This document shows, one piece after another, positions 25,909 to 33,921 of a stretch of DNA of 64,000 nt. The position numbers and the translations under genes were made by a program. The number at the start of each line of letters is the position of its first letter. The first letter of the stretch is position 1. The stretch comes from an uncultured Latescibacterota bacterium (GTDB taxonomy: Bacteria; Latescibacterota; UBA2968; UBA8231), in contig OY282352.1 in NCBI GenBank assembly GCA_958295495.1, positions 2,914,001 to 2,978,000 on the forward strand, in the 5' to 3' direction. The notes beneath the pieces are model-generated. The model saw only the letters and a list, made by a program, of their open reading frames with translations, ran no database searches and was not told where the DNA came from.

Positions 25909-27188
25909 TCGCCCCTACCTTGACCTTGCCCGCGCCGTGGTGGCGGTCCGCCGCCCTGCTCGCGCAGTGTGCGCAAAATTTGGCGCAAGCTGTCGGGCAG
26001 GGGTTTGCCCTCGCGGCGGTACGCGGCTATGACTTGGCGCAGGCTGTCGGGCAGGCCCGGCCAGCCGCCCCTAGCCCCGGGCGAGCGGAAGCCTTCGCTT
26101 GGGGGGGCGGCCAATGCCGCCGGCGCCGTTAGGCCCTCGCCGGCCAGCCGCACGACCGCATCGTCCTTGAGCCCCTCGTGGCCAATGGTCACTACTTGGT
26201 CGCCTTCGGAGAGGCCGGAGACGATCTCGACTTGATCGCCCTCGACAAAGCCCAACTCGACGGCAACCCGGCGCACCTTGCGGTCCTCGATGAGGAAGAC
26301 GTCGTCCTCGTCGGTTTCGAGAATCAGGGCCTTCTTGGGGACGATCAGGGTCTGGGGCCGCCGCTCGGTAATGATGCGCACCGTAGCGAACATCCCCGGT
26401 TTGAGAACGCCGCGGCTGGCGACTTCGAGGGTGACCTTGATGGTGCCGCTGGCGGGATCGACCTCTGGACTGATCATGCGGATGCGGCCGCGGAAGCTCG
26501 TGTCGGGCAGGGCCTCGACCGCGATGGTCGCCTCTTGGCCGGGGTGTAGCTGGTACATGCGCTGCTCAGGCGCGAAAATTTTCACCAGCAGCGGACTGAG
26601 GTCGGCGATGACGAAAACTTCTTGGTTGCCGCGAACTAGGTCGCCCACTTCGACCAACCGCTGGGTGACAACGCCGGCAATCGGCGCGGCAATGTCTGCG
26701 TACGCGAGGTTGAGCTGGGCTTCTTCGAGGGCCAACTTGGCGTTGTCCAAGCGGAGGCGGGCCGTCTCGTATTCGGATTGGCTGACCATGCTGTGCTCGT
26801 GCAGTGCCCTGATGCGGTCGTAGTTGGTGCTGGCGTCGGCAAAAGCCTCTTCGGCTTGGCGCGAGTTCAGGCTCAGTTCATCCTTATTGAGGCGGACCAT
26901 CACTTGGCCTTGGCGCACTTGGTCGCCCTCTTCGGCCGCTAGCTCCTCGACCAGGCCGGTCGTGCGTGCCAAGACGCTGACTCGGCGCTCGGCTTCGAGG
27001 CGGGCGTAGGTCTCGATGTAGGCGTTCATGTCGCCGCGGGTGACTTTTTCGCCTTTGACCGGAATGGCCGCTGCTTCGCGCCCGCCCCAACCGCCGCGCC
27101 GGGTGCCCTGTGCGTCTTGCTCCTCGCCGCAGCCTAGCGCAAAGAGCAAGACGCTGCCGATGGACAGCGCATATTGGCGAGCCGTCAT
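25905..27188 (-). CDS. RND periplasmic adaptor lipoprotein (HlyD/MFP family)
   Basis: A 427-residue adaptor. A lipobox (LFALGC, Cys20) anchors it to the inner-membrane surface. Then come the lipoyl half VSVLARTTGLVEELAAEEGDQVRQGQ, an alpha hairpin, the second lipoyl half ADIAAPIAGVVTQRLVEVGDLVRG, a beta-barrel (ISPEVDPASGTIKVTLEV) and a membrane-proximal domain. A Pro/Gly/Arg-rich tail with a repeated LPDSLRQ motif follows and is not part of the family core. It is the first gene of the export operon and lies right behind the promoter and operator at 27256-27303. Confidence 0.92.
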   Translation of the reverse strand: MTARQYALSIGSVLLFALGCGEEQDAQGTRRGGWGGREAAAIPVKGEKVTRGDMNAYIETYARLEAERRVSVLARTTGLVEELAAEEGDQVRQGQVMVRLNKDELSLNSRQAEEAFADASTNYDRIRALHEHSMVSQSEYETARLRLDNAKLALEEAQLNLAYADIAAPIAGVVTQRLVEVGDLVRGNQEVFVIADLSPLLVKIFAPEQRMYQLHPGQEATIAVEALPDTSFRGRIRMISPEVDPASGTIKVTLEVASRGVLKPGMFATVRIITERRPQTLIVPKKALILETDEDDVFLIEDRKVRRVAVELGFVEGDQVEIVSGLSEGDQVVTIGHEGLKDDAVVRLAGEGLTAPAALAAPPSEGFRSPGARGGWPGLPDSLRQVIAAYRREGKPLPDSLRQILRTLREQGGGPPPRRGQGQGRGE

Positions 27189-27255
27189 CTGGAGCAGGCC
27201 CTAGTTGTGTGTGTGTTGTCCACGGGGTTCCTTTCTTTGGCGGGTGTCGCCAAGA

Positions 27256-27284
27256 AGTATAGAAGAGGCTTCGATCTTTGTCAA
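27256..27284 (-). promoter_or_regulatory. Near-consensus sigma70 promoter of the export operon
   Basis: On the minus strand TTGACA (27284-27279), a 17-base spacer and TATACT (27261-27256) lie 68 bases upstream of the adaptor start at 27188. The -35 box is a perfect match and the -10 box matches at five of six positions. Such a strong promoter is normally kept silent by a repressor. Confidence 0.8.
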
Positions 27285-27287
27285 TAG

Positions 27288-27303
27288 AACTGACTGGTCA
27301 GTT
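27288..27303. promoter_or_regulatory. TetR-type operator palindrome
   Basis: AACTGAC-tg-GTCAGTT is a perfect inverted repeat with 7-base arms and a 2-base centre, lying 3 bases upstream of the -35 box of the export operon. Size and symmetry suit a TetR dimer. The TetR gene at the end of the same operon (14795-15373) is the likely ligand. Confidence 0.7.
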
Positions 27304-27384
27304 TTATTTAGCTATACTCTCCATTAGACCAGCGATTGATTCTATTCATTCCCGTGCGTTTTTAATTTATGCCGCTACCGCGCG

Positions 27385-27602
27385 ATGGCAGTGTACACGA
27401 CCGCGCCGGGTGTGCAGTTCTACTGGGGATTCACTTAGACGGGGTGCAGAGAGACCGGGGCGACCTACGACAAGTTTGCCGGTTTTGCTTGGAGCCCCAA
27501 CACTATCCAGCCTCGATCAACCAACCGAGCTTTCCGTCGGTGGTGTTGCGACTTGGGGTGCGCTATCGGTCGGTGATGGAGTATAGGTTTTCGTCACGTT
27601 AG
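27385..27602 (+). pseudogene. galM: Decayed aldose 1-epimerase (galM) C-terminal fragment
   Basis: The last ~70 codons of an aldose 1-epimerase are recognisable in pieces from different frames. VYTTAPGVQFY is read from 27385. LDGV and TYDKFAGF follow around 27430-27480. A clean last part contains CLEPQHYPASINQPSFPS then VVLRLGVRYRS and ends in YRFSSR with a TAG. Galactose mutarotases end with the equivalent GVCLEPQHFPDSxNQPxFPS...VLRPGxxY. At least two frameshifts and a missing N-terminal three quarters make it a pseudogene. The rest of the gap 27189-27598 holds the export promoter and operator; 27304-27384 shows nothing else. Confidence 0.75.
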
Positions 27603-28954
27603 GACTGTTTTTCCAAGGTCGCCAACCGCTCTGCCGCGTCCGTAGGGGCGACGAATATCATGGGCCGGCCCTTTTTGACCATTTCGAGGACGCCGCGTTT
27701 GGCGAGGTCCAACAAATCGGTTCGCGCTGTCTGATAGGCGACGGCATGGCTGTGTTGGTGGCTGGCGATGGTATAGCGTTGCCTTGGATTGCTCAGGGCG
27801 TGGCGGATGAGTGCGACCTGCCGGTGATTGAACAGCGCGAGTGCTTGGATGTCCTGCTCTGCTTGGCGCAGTTGGGCCGCTTTTCTCTCGATGTAGCGGT
27901 GTAGCTCGCCCATGGCCCGAGAGATCACCTCGGTCTGGGCAACTAAAAAGTAGGTCAAGTCGTTGTCGTCCGTCTCTGTGTACAAAAACGAACGGCCGTA
28001 TTGCACCGGTGCCTTCCGCAGAATAGTTGAAATCGAAATAAACTCGAAGAGCCAATAGCCGCTCCGCAGCATGGACCAGTAGAAAAGTGCCCTTGCGGTC
28101 CGCCCGTTGCCATCGACAAATGGATGATCGTAAGCCAACCAGAAGTGCAAAATCATGGCCCGCACAGCCGGGTGAATGAAGTGGTCTGGCGTTTCGCCAT
28201 TGGCAAAAGCACAGATGGCGTTCATTCGCTCCGCCAGCTCACTAGCGGGCGGCGGGTCGTGAAAGACTTGGCCGAAATCATCGCCGACGACGCGTCGCTC
28301 ATCGGGTCTGCGGCAGCGACCTGCTGCGGTCGGCTCCTCTAGGGTATCGGCGGTGATTAGACGGTGGATCTCCAACACAAGCTCTGGCGAGAGGGCCGAG
28401 GATTTTAACTCCCGGATGCGCTGCATAGTCAGATAGTTGTTCAAGATCATCTGCTCGCTCGTATCGCGCGGGGGGCGGCCCGTGCGGATCATGTCTTTGG
28501 CTACCTCGCGCGTAGTCGCCGCGCCTTCAAGCTGACTCGAAGTGATGGCTTCCTCCATCAGCGAGCGCACCAGATAGCGGTCGCGGGTCTGGGGATTGAC
28601 AATGGGTTCCGGTACGCTCGGTACGCTCACTAGCCCGCCCGCGCCCAAATCAATCTGGTGCAATTCCTGCAAGACCCTCTCTGGCACGGCAAACTGGAAC
28701 GGCCTTCCTTCCTTGTCTTTGAGGTCAATCGGTTGTAGCGCGTTGATGCGAGCCCATTTCAATACTAGCCACCACTCGCGGTGGGAAAGGACCTTGGGCG
28801 GCCGGCGATGCCGGAGTTGGTCCCAATGCAGGTAGCGTCTGAGTCTGTAGTCAGCCGTGTCGGTCCCTGCGAAGTCAGCTAGTTGAATTAGCCGTTCTGG
28901 CGTAATTTCGGTTATTAGGTCGTTGAGGTTAGGGGGTGTCTGGGGGAAGCGCAT
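27599..28954 (-). CDS. Fic-domain protein (predicted AMP transferase) with C-terminal winged helix
   Basis: A 451-residue Fic protein. The active-site motif HPFVDGNGRTAR is at 277-288. The inhibitory helix SSQLEG at 139-144, with Glu143, lies before the core, so it is a class II, self-inhibited Fic. The C-terminal part (about 370-440) forms a winged-helix domain (TIASHQHSHAVAYQTARTDL then LAKRGVLEMVKKGR). Class II Fic enzymes AMPylate, or de-AMPylate, protein hydroxyl groups. The DNA-binding domain and the AT-rich array of perfect repeats just upstream (29002-29078) suggest autoregulation. It stands alone, and its stop overlaps the galM remnant. Confidence 0.9.
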   Translation of the reverse strand: MRFPQTPPNLNDLITEITPERLIQLADFAGTDTADYRLRRYLHWDQLRHRRPPKVLSHREWWLVLKWARINALQPIDLKDKEGRPFQFAVPERVLQELHQIDLGAGGLVSVPSVPEPIVNPQTRDRYLVRSLMEEAITSSQLEGAATTREVAKDMIRTGRPPRDTSEQMILNNYLTMQRIRELKSSALSPELVLEIHRLITADTLEEPTAAGRCRRPDERRVVGDDFGQVFHDPPPASELAERMNAICAFANGETPDHFIHPAVRAMILHFWLAYDHPFVDGNGRTARALFYWSMLRSGYWLFEFISISTILRKAPVQYGRSFLYTETDDNDLTYFLVAQTEVISRAMGELHRYIERKAAQLRQAEQDIQALALFNHRQVALIRHALSNPRQRYTIASHQHSHAVAYQTARTDLLDLAKRGVLEMVKKGRPMIFVAPTDAAERLATLEKQS

Positions 28955-29001
28955 GGAAAAGTCAATCGTTTGGGTAGATTGGGAACAGGTTAATAGTAAT
29001 G

Positions 29002-29078
29002 AATTACTAATTAATACTAAATTAGTAATAGTAAAGGAGTAATGTCAATAAATTACTAATTAATACTAAATTAGTAAT
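29002..29078. promoter_or_regulatory. Two perfect 28-bp AT-rich repeats, each an inverted repeat
   Basis: 29002-29029 and 29051-29078 are identical. Each reads ATTACTAAT, nine bases, ATTAGTAAT after the first A, i.e. a perfect 9-base inverted repeat. The 49-base period is nearly five helical turns. A further partial copy (TAGTAATgaATTACTA) precedes the first. The block is almost pure A/T in a GC-rich genome and lies 48-124 bases upstream of the fic start. It looks like a multi-site operator. Confidence 0.7.
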
Positions 29079-29189
29079 TCAATCCCCGCTGCCGAGGGGG
29101 CTGCCGTAAAGTGCCCCCATTCGATAGGCCGCAAACGATCCTGCTATTGAGTGTATGCGCCGACTTTGCAATCCGCGCCTCGTTCACTT

Positions 29190-29218
29190 TTGCAGGCCGT
29201 GGCCACAGCCCCTATAAT
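29190..29218 (+). promoter_or_regulatory. Predicted promoter of the BFN lipoprotein gene
   Basis: A perfect TATAAT at 29213-29218 with a poor -35 (TTGCAG, 29190-29195) at 17 bases. It lies 39 bases upstream of the start at 29258, and ACAGGAG follows as ribosome binding site. Confidence 0.45.
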
Positions 29219-29257
29219 TGGCCGTGTGCAAAAGACTCAAACCGAAACAGGAGCGAT

Positions 29258-29728
29258 ATGATGAAACAGCTCCTCGTGGCCTTGGCGGCCCTTGCGCTGG
29301 CAGCCTGTGGCCGAGAACCCCCTGCAGATCTCATCCCCGCCCGCATTGTCGATGTGCGCGACTTTGGTGCCGATGGGGTGGCTGTCGTGCTCAAAGGGGA
29401 CGACGTGCCGCCGTTGCCCATCATCATCGGCCACTGCGAGGCGCGGGCGTTAGTCGGGGCCATGCGGGACGAGGATTTCCCGCGCCCGCTCGCGTACGAC
29501 CTGTTGGAAGCGATGCTGGAGAAGCTGCAAGGCGAGGTGATGCACCTCGTCGTCCACAGCATCAAAGACAACACCTTTCACGCCAACTTGTACATTGAGA
29601 CCGCGGCTGGCGAGTGGGTGCTTGACTGCCGGCCCAGCGATGGCATGGTGCTGGTGACGCGCCTCGGAGCGCCCATCTACTTGCGGCCGCGGCTCTTTGA
29701 ACCCAAAGACCTAAGCCCACAAGTATAA
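29258..29728 (+). CDS. Lipoprotein of the bifunctional nuclease (DUF151/BFN) family
   Basis: A 156-residue protein. A signal peptide with lipobox (ALAAC, Cys17) is followed by a complete BFN domain (about 35-150): VVLKGDDVPPLPIIIGHCEARAL, RPLAYDLLEAMLEKL, VHSIKDNTFHANLYIE and LDCRPSDGMVLVTRLGAPIYL. BFN-domain proteins from plants and bacteria were described as acting on RNA and DNA, and are normally cytoplasmic; a lipid-anchored one is unusual. Two ATGs (29258 and 29261) are possible; spacing favours the second slightly. A longer open frame starting at 29111 includes the promoter and is rejected. Confidence 0.85.
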   Translation: MMKQLLVALAALALAACGREPPADLIPARIVDVRDFGADGVAVVLKGDDVPPLPIIIGHCEARALVGAMRDEDFPRPLAYDLLEAMLEKLQGEVMHLVVHSIKDNTFHANLYIETAAGEWVLDCRPSDGMVLVTRLGAPIYLRPRLFEPKDLSPQV

Positions 29729-29751
29729 CCACCAACCGCGAGGAGAATGCC

Positions 29752-30753
29752 GTGGCCTATCGCGTCGGTCTCGTGGGCACGGGCGGCATCGCCCGCGCCC
29801 ACGGCAAGGCCTGCCAGCAGCTCGCCGAAGCCGAACTCGTCGCCATCTGCGACGTGTCCGCAGAGCAGCTAGCGCGCTATGGCGAGGAGTTCGGCGTTGC
29901 AGCGCGCTATACCGAACTCGACGCCATGCTGCACGAGGCTGAGTTGGACATTGCCATTATCTGCACTTGGGGTGCTTTTCACGCGGAGACCGGGATCCGG
30001 ATCTGCGATTCGGGGCGGGTAAAAGCCGTGCTCTGCGAAAAGCCCTTCACCCAAAACGCCGCGGAAGCAGCGGCCTTTGTCGCGGCCGGCAGGAAAAATC
30101 GCGTCCTCGTGGCCGAGGCGTTTAAGTTCCGCCATCACCCCATGCACTTGCGGGCCAAGGCCATGATTGACGCCGGCGCGATCGGCGACTTGGTCGGGGT
30201 GCGGAGTACGTTTTGCACCAGTTCAGGAGGCGCACTCAAAGAGCGCGCGCCCGAGTCGAATTGGCGCTTCAACAAGGCCAAAGGCGGCGGCAGTATCTAC
30301 GACTTGGCCTGTTACAACATTCACCACGCGCGGTTTGTGTTTGGCGAGGAGCCTGAGCGGGTGTTTGCCGCACAGCAGCCGGGCTTGGAGACCGACGATG
30401 CCGCGTCGATTGTGCTCGTCTTTTCCGGGGGCCGCACCGCGCAGATCGCCGTGGGGTTTAATACGTTCAGCTCGCAGTACGCGGAAATTTCCGGGCATCG
30501 CGGGATGCTGAGGCTAGACCAAGTGTGGAATAACGAGGACCGAGCCGTGACCATAGAACATCGCACGCCGAGCGGGGCGGAGGTCGTCGAATTCCCGCCC
30601 TGCTTTCAGTTTGCATTGCAGTTGCAGCACCTGTGCGAGTGCTTGGCCGCGGGACGGGAGCATCGGATCGCGCCGGAGCACAGCGTTGCGCAGATGCGGG
30701 TGTTAGACGCGGTGAAGGAGTCTATGGAGACGGGGCGGGTAGTGGAATTGTAA
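29752..30753 (+). CDS. Gfo/Idh/MocA-family oxidoreductase
   Basis: A 333-residue NAD(P)-dependent sugar-type dehydrogenase. The Rossmann motif VGLVGTGGIARAHGKAC is at the start, then VAICDVSAEQLARYGEEFG, the EKP triad in VLCEKPFTQNAAEA (the Lys is catalytic) and a GGSIYDLACYNIHHARFVFG region with the conserved D-x-x-x-H-like motif in the second domain. The substrate is probably a sugar or inositol derivative. The GTG at 29752 has GAGGAGA upstream. It is followed by a second member of the family 95 bases on. Confidence 0.88.
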   Translation: MAYRVGLVGTGGIARAHGKACQQLAEAELVAICDVSAEQLARYGEEFGVAARYTELDAMLHEAELDIAIICTWGAFHAETGIRICDSGRVKAVLCEKPFTQNAAEAAAFVAAGRKNRVLVAEAFKFRHHPMHLRAKAMIDAGAIGDLVGVRSTFCTSSGGALKERAPESNWRFNKAKGGGSIYDLACYNIHHARFVFGEEPERVFAAQQPGLETDDAASIVLVFSGGRTAQIAVGFNTFSSQYAEISGHRGMLRLDQVWNNEDRAVTIEHRTPSGAEVVEFPPCFQFALQLQHLCECLAAGREHRIAPEHSVAQMRVLDAVKESMETGRVVEL

Positions 30754-30847
30754 TACCATCTGCTCTAGACACACGGCCTTTGCTCGTCTCCCCTTTGTGG
30801 TTGCCCTTAATCTATGATCTGCCCTTTGACGAAAGAAAGGACGAATT

Positions 30848-31936
30848 ATGCGCGTTGGCATTATTGGACACACTGGCCGCGGCCACTACGGCCACTACCT
30901 CGACATGGCCTTTGTCCGGGTAGAAGGCGCGGAGATTGTGGCGCTGGCCGATCCCGATGACGAGGGAAGAAAAGCCGCTGTCGCCAAGACCGGAGCACCC
31001 AAGGGATACGCCGATTACGTGCAGATGTTAGAGGAGGAGAAGCCGGATATTGCGGTGGTGGCCTCGCGGGAGATCGGCGATCATAAGGCGTTGGTGCTCA
31101 ATTGTGTGGAGCGCGGGGCGCACGTGTACCTCGAAAAGCCAGTAGCGGCTTCGGTCGCCCAAGTTGATCAGATGATCGCAGCGCGCGATAAGGCCAAAGT
31201 GACGGTGGTGGTGGCGCATCCCTGGCGGGGGCATCCGCCAGTCCAGAGGGTGGCGATTCCGGCGATTAAAGCGGGGAAGATCGGCCAGCCGCGGCTGTGC
31301 CGGATCTATGGGATGGGCGGCGCACACGGCGGGGATCAACTGTTTTTGGACTTGTATCCGCACTTCTTTGATTTTCTCTGGCAGTTGTTTGGTGCGCCGC
31401 TGTGGTGTCATGCACATCTGACGCAGGATGGGCGCAGCGCGACGCCGGCCGATGTACGGGAAGGCGTTGAAGGGATGGGTTTGGTGGCCGGGGATGGCAT
31501 CAAGGCGTACTACGAGTTCCCGGGCGGAGTGGCTGCCGATTTTGAGTCCTACCGAGGGGACGGGAAGGAAAACCCCTACCGGATCGATATCCACGGGACC
31601 GAGGGAACTCTGTCGCTGCCGGGGCCGATGGTCAACTTGCCGGATATTTACTACCACCCGCTGGTCAACCCCGGGCTGATTGGCGACCCGCGCTGGGAGG
31701 TCGTGCCCTCGTCGCCGCGGCCGGACGAGCACAAGTGGCTCAACGCGCACCGTCGCATGGCGCGGTCCATGATCGACATGCTCGAAGGCCGCGACCCGGA
31801 GTGGGAGTTGGTAGAGCTGGAGAATGCGCGACTCTATTTAGAAATGGCGATGATGGCCCATGCCTCGCACAAGGCCGGAGCGCGGGTAGGGCTGCCGCTG
31901 GCGAGCACGGCGAACCCGTTTGACGATTGGGCGTGA
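30848..31936 (+). CDS. Gfo/Idh/MocA-family oxidoreductase
   Basis: A 362-residue family member with VGIIGHTGRGHYGHYLDMA (an altered, His-rich version of the Gly-rich loop), IVALADPDDEGRKAAVAK, the catalytic EKP (VYLEKPVAASVAQV) and LYPHFFDFLWQLFG in the C-terminal domain. Replacement of the GxGxxG loop by GHTGRGH is seen in a subgroup common in planctomycetes and related bacteria. AAAGGAC precedes the ATG. Its last codons (STANPFDD) and a stretch of DNA after the stop are repeated at the end of the AAA/PD-(D/E)XK gene 1.9 kb downstream. Confidence 0.85.
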   Translation: MRVGIIGHTGRGHYGHYLDMAFVRVEGAEIVALADPDDEGRKAAVAKTGAPKGYADYVQMLEEEKPDIAVVASREIGDHKALVLNCVERGAHVYLEKPVAASVAQVDQMIAARDKAKVTVVVAHPWRGHPPVQRVAIPAIKAGKIGQPRLCRIYGMGGAHGGDQLFLDLYPHFFDFLWQLFGAPLWCHAHLTQDGRSATPADVREGVEGMGLVAGDGIKAYYEFPGGVAADFESYRGDGKENPYRIDIHGTEGTLSLPGPMVNLPDIYYHPLVNPGLIGDPRWEVVPSSPRPDEHKWLNAHRRMARSMIDMLEGRDPEWELVELENARLYLEMAMMAHASHKAGARVGLPLASTANPFDDWA

Positions 31937-32008
31937 TGGAGGTCCCGCTGTCGGGTAAGGGGTGCCAACTCCACGTACATGGGCAGCAGGCGAGCAAGGA
32001 AGTTCAAA
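31899..32008. repeat. Duplicated segment, left copy (with 33816-33920)
   Basis: Two blocks match the right copy: 31899-31942, the end of the oxidoreductase gene including stop, and 31975-32008, beginning GTACATGGGCAG. The right copy ends exactly where a truncated PIN-domain gene begins. The pair flanks the AAA/PD-(D/E)XK gene and an inverted-repeat element. Confidence 0.7.
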
Positions 32009-32072
32009 TTCCCGTTGAACACTTCTCGAATCTGCATCGAGTCTGACGCGGCGGGCAGCAGGACGAATGGAG

Positions 32073-32209
32073 ATATAGCAATCCTAGATCATTCAAGACT
32101 GGATGTCACGCCTAAAGGCGCGGTGAAGCCCGCTTTCGCGGGAATGACTTATAGGTAGAAGAGACCGTGCTGATGAAGCATGCTTTCAAGTCATTTAGGA
32201 CTGCTATAT
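32073..32209. mobile_element. MITE-like element with ATATAGCA termini, 137 bp
   Basis: The ends ATATAGCAATCCTAGAT... and ...ATTTAGGACTGCTATAT are inverted copies (about 17 of the first 20 bases pair). Inside is the stem CCCGCTTTCGCGGG. It codes for nothing and lies between the duplicated segment and the AAA/PD-(D/E)XK gene. One isolated end of the same family is at 6658-6680. The remaining part of the 309-base gap 31937-32245 shows only the duplicated block and a weak ribosome binding site. Confidence 0.65.
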
Positions 32210-32245
32210 GACCACGCGCCGAGCTAAAATTAGCTAGGTAAAACT

Positions 32246-33853
32246 ATGAGAAATCCGGGTCCGAACACATTGGCGGAGCGCACCGATAGACGCAAGCTGC
32301 CCATCGGCATTCAAACCTTCCGCGAGATTCGCGAGGTGAACTGCTACTACGTGGATAAGACCGCTTACATTCGTCGGATGGTGGACGAGGGCAAGCATTA
32401 TTTTCTGTCGCGCCCGCGGCGCTTTGGCAAAAGCCTGTTTCTGGACACGTTAAAAGAACTGTTCGAGGGCAACGAACGGCTGTTCGAGGGGCTTCACATC
32501 CACGACCGCTGGAACTGGTCGGTTCGCCATCCGGTGGTGCGCTTGAGCTTTGGAAGCGGCAATTTCAAAGAGCTTGGCTACCTGCAAGCGAACCTTCTAG
32601 AGCAACTGGCCGCCATTGAACGCCGGGCCGGGGTGGTTGTCGAGTCCGCGACGGCACCGGGGCGGTTCGCCCATCTGCTGGAGGCACTGTACGACCAAGC
32701 CGGGCAGCCGGTGGCAGTGCTGATTGACGAATACGACAAGCCGATTCTGGACGCGCTCGAGACGCCAGAGGTCGCACGCGCCAACCGCGATTACCTGCGC
32801 GGCCTGTACGCGACGGTCAAGGATAGCGACGCGCACGTCAAGTTCACCTTTCTCACCGGGGTGAGCAAATTCTCCAAGGTCAGCCTCTTTTCCGGCCTCA
32901 ATAACCTCAAGGATATCACGCTGGATCCGCGCTACTCAGCCATCTGCGGCTACACCGATGCGGATTTGGACGCGGTGTTCGCGCCAGAACTTCCCGGCTT
33001 GGACCGGGACGAGATCCGCCGCTGGTACAACGGCTATAGCTGGCTGGGCGAGGAGAAGGTGTACAACCCATTCGACATTCTCCTGCTCTTCGACAGCCGC
33101 CGATTCGGTGCCTACTGGTTTGAGACGGGTACGCCGACGTTCTTGATTGAGAAGCTGATCGCGCGCGGCGTCGGTGCGTTGAGCTTGGACAACATGCTCG
33201 GCAGCGACGATTTGCTGTCGGCCTTCGACGTTGACCACATCGCCACCGAAGCCCTGCTGTTCCAGACCGGCTACCTCACCATTCGCCGCATCGAACCGCG
33301 CGGCAGCAGGACCTACTACCGTCTGAGCTACCCAAACCAAGAAGTGCGCCAGAGCCTGAATGAAAGTTTACTGAACCACTTGACCGGGAGCCTGGGACAG
33401 CAGGCGGAGCACAGTGCCCGGCTGTACGACCTATTGCTGGTCAACGACTTCACCGGCATGGAGAATTTGTTCAAGGCGTTCTTTGCCGGCATTCCCTACC
33501 AGTGGCATACCAACAATGACATCGCGAACTACGAAGGCTATTACGCCAGCGTGTTCTACTCCTACTTCGCCTCGGTGGGATTGGACATCGTCGTGGAGGA
33601 CAGCAGCCGTCACGGTCGTCTGGACATGGCGGTGTTATTCAATGGCAACGTGTACCTATTCGAGTTCAAAGTGGTGGAGTTGGTGTCCGAGGGTGCGGCG
33701 ATGGCGCAGTTGAAGGAGCGGCGGTACGCCGACAAGTACCGCGCTCGGGCCGAGCCGATCTACCTGATTGCAGTGGAGTTCAGCCGGGAGAGCCGTAACG
33801 TTGTGGCGTTTGAGGTGGCGAGTACGGCGAATCCGTTTGACGACGGGGAGTGA
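32246..33853 (+). CDS. AAA-ATPase-like / PD-(D/E)XK nuclease-like protein (DUF1703 type)
   Basis: A 535-residue protein of the large AAA-ATPase_like + PDDEXK_9 family. Visible are KLPIGIQTFREIREVNCYYVDKT at the start, the P-loop FLSRPRRFGKSLFL (about 53-66), Walker B VAVLIDEYDKPI, and the C-terminal nuclease core GRLDMAVLFNG...YLFEFKV with D and E-x-K. The family is scattered by gene transfer and its role is unsettled. Its normal end (about NVVAFEVA) carries ten extra residues, STANPFDDGE, that match the tail of the upstream oxidoreductase, consistent with insertion or recombination at that gene's 3' end. Confidence 0.88.
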   Translation: MRNPGPNTLAERTDRRKLPIGIQTFREIREVNCYYVDKTAYIRRMVDEGKHYFLSRPRRFGKSLFLDTLKELFEGNERLFEGLHIHDRWNWSVRHPVVRLSFGSGNFKELGYLQANLLEQLAAIERRAGVVVESATAPGRFAHLLEALYDQAGQPVAVLIDEYDKPILDALETPEVARANRDYLRGLYATVKDSDAHVKFTFLTGVSKFSKVSLFSGLNNLKDITLDPRYSAICGYTDADLDAVFAPELPGLDRDEIRRWYNGYSWLGEEKVYNPFDILLLFDSRRFGAYWFETGTPTFLIEKLIARGVGALSLDNMLGSDDLLSAFDVDHIATEALLFQTGYLTIRRIEPRGSRTYYRLSYPNQEVRQSLNESLLNHLTGSLGQQAEHSARLYDLLLVNDFTGMENLFKAFFAGIPYQWHTNNDIANYEGYYASVFYSYFASVGLDIVVEDSSRHGRLDMAVLFNGNVYLFEFKVVELVSEGAAMAQLKERRYADKYRARAEPIYLIAVEFSRESRNVVAFEVASTANPFDDGE

Positions 33854-33920
33854 TCGAAGTACTCTGAAGGTCTCGTATTGAGAGATGTACATGGGCAGAA
33901 GGCGAGTAAGGAAGTTCAAA
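33816..33920. repeat. Duplicated segment, right copy (with 31899-32008)
   Basis: 33816-33860 matches the end of the oxidoreductase gene and supplies the last ten codons of the AAA/PD-(D/E)XK gene. 33887-33920 (GTACATGGGCAG ... AAGGAAGTTCAAA) matches 31975-32008 with two mismatches. The intervening 26 bases have diverged. Confidence 0.7.
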
Positions 33921-33921
33921 A

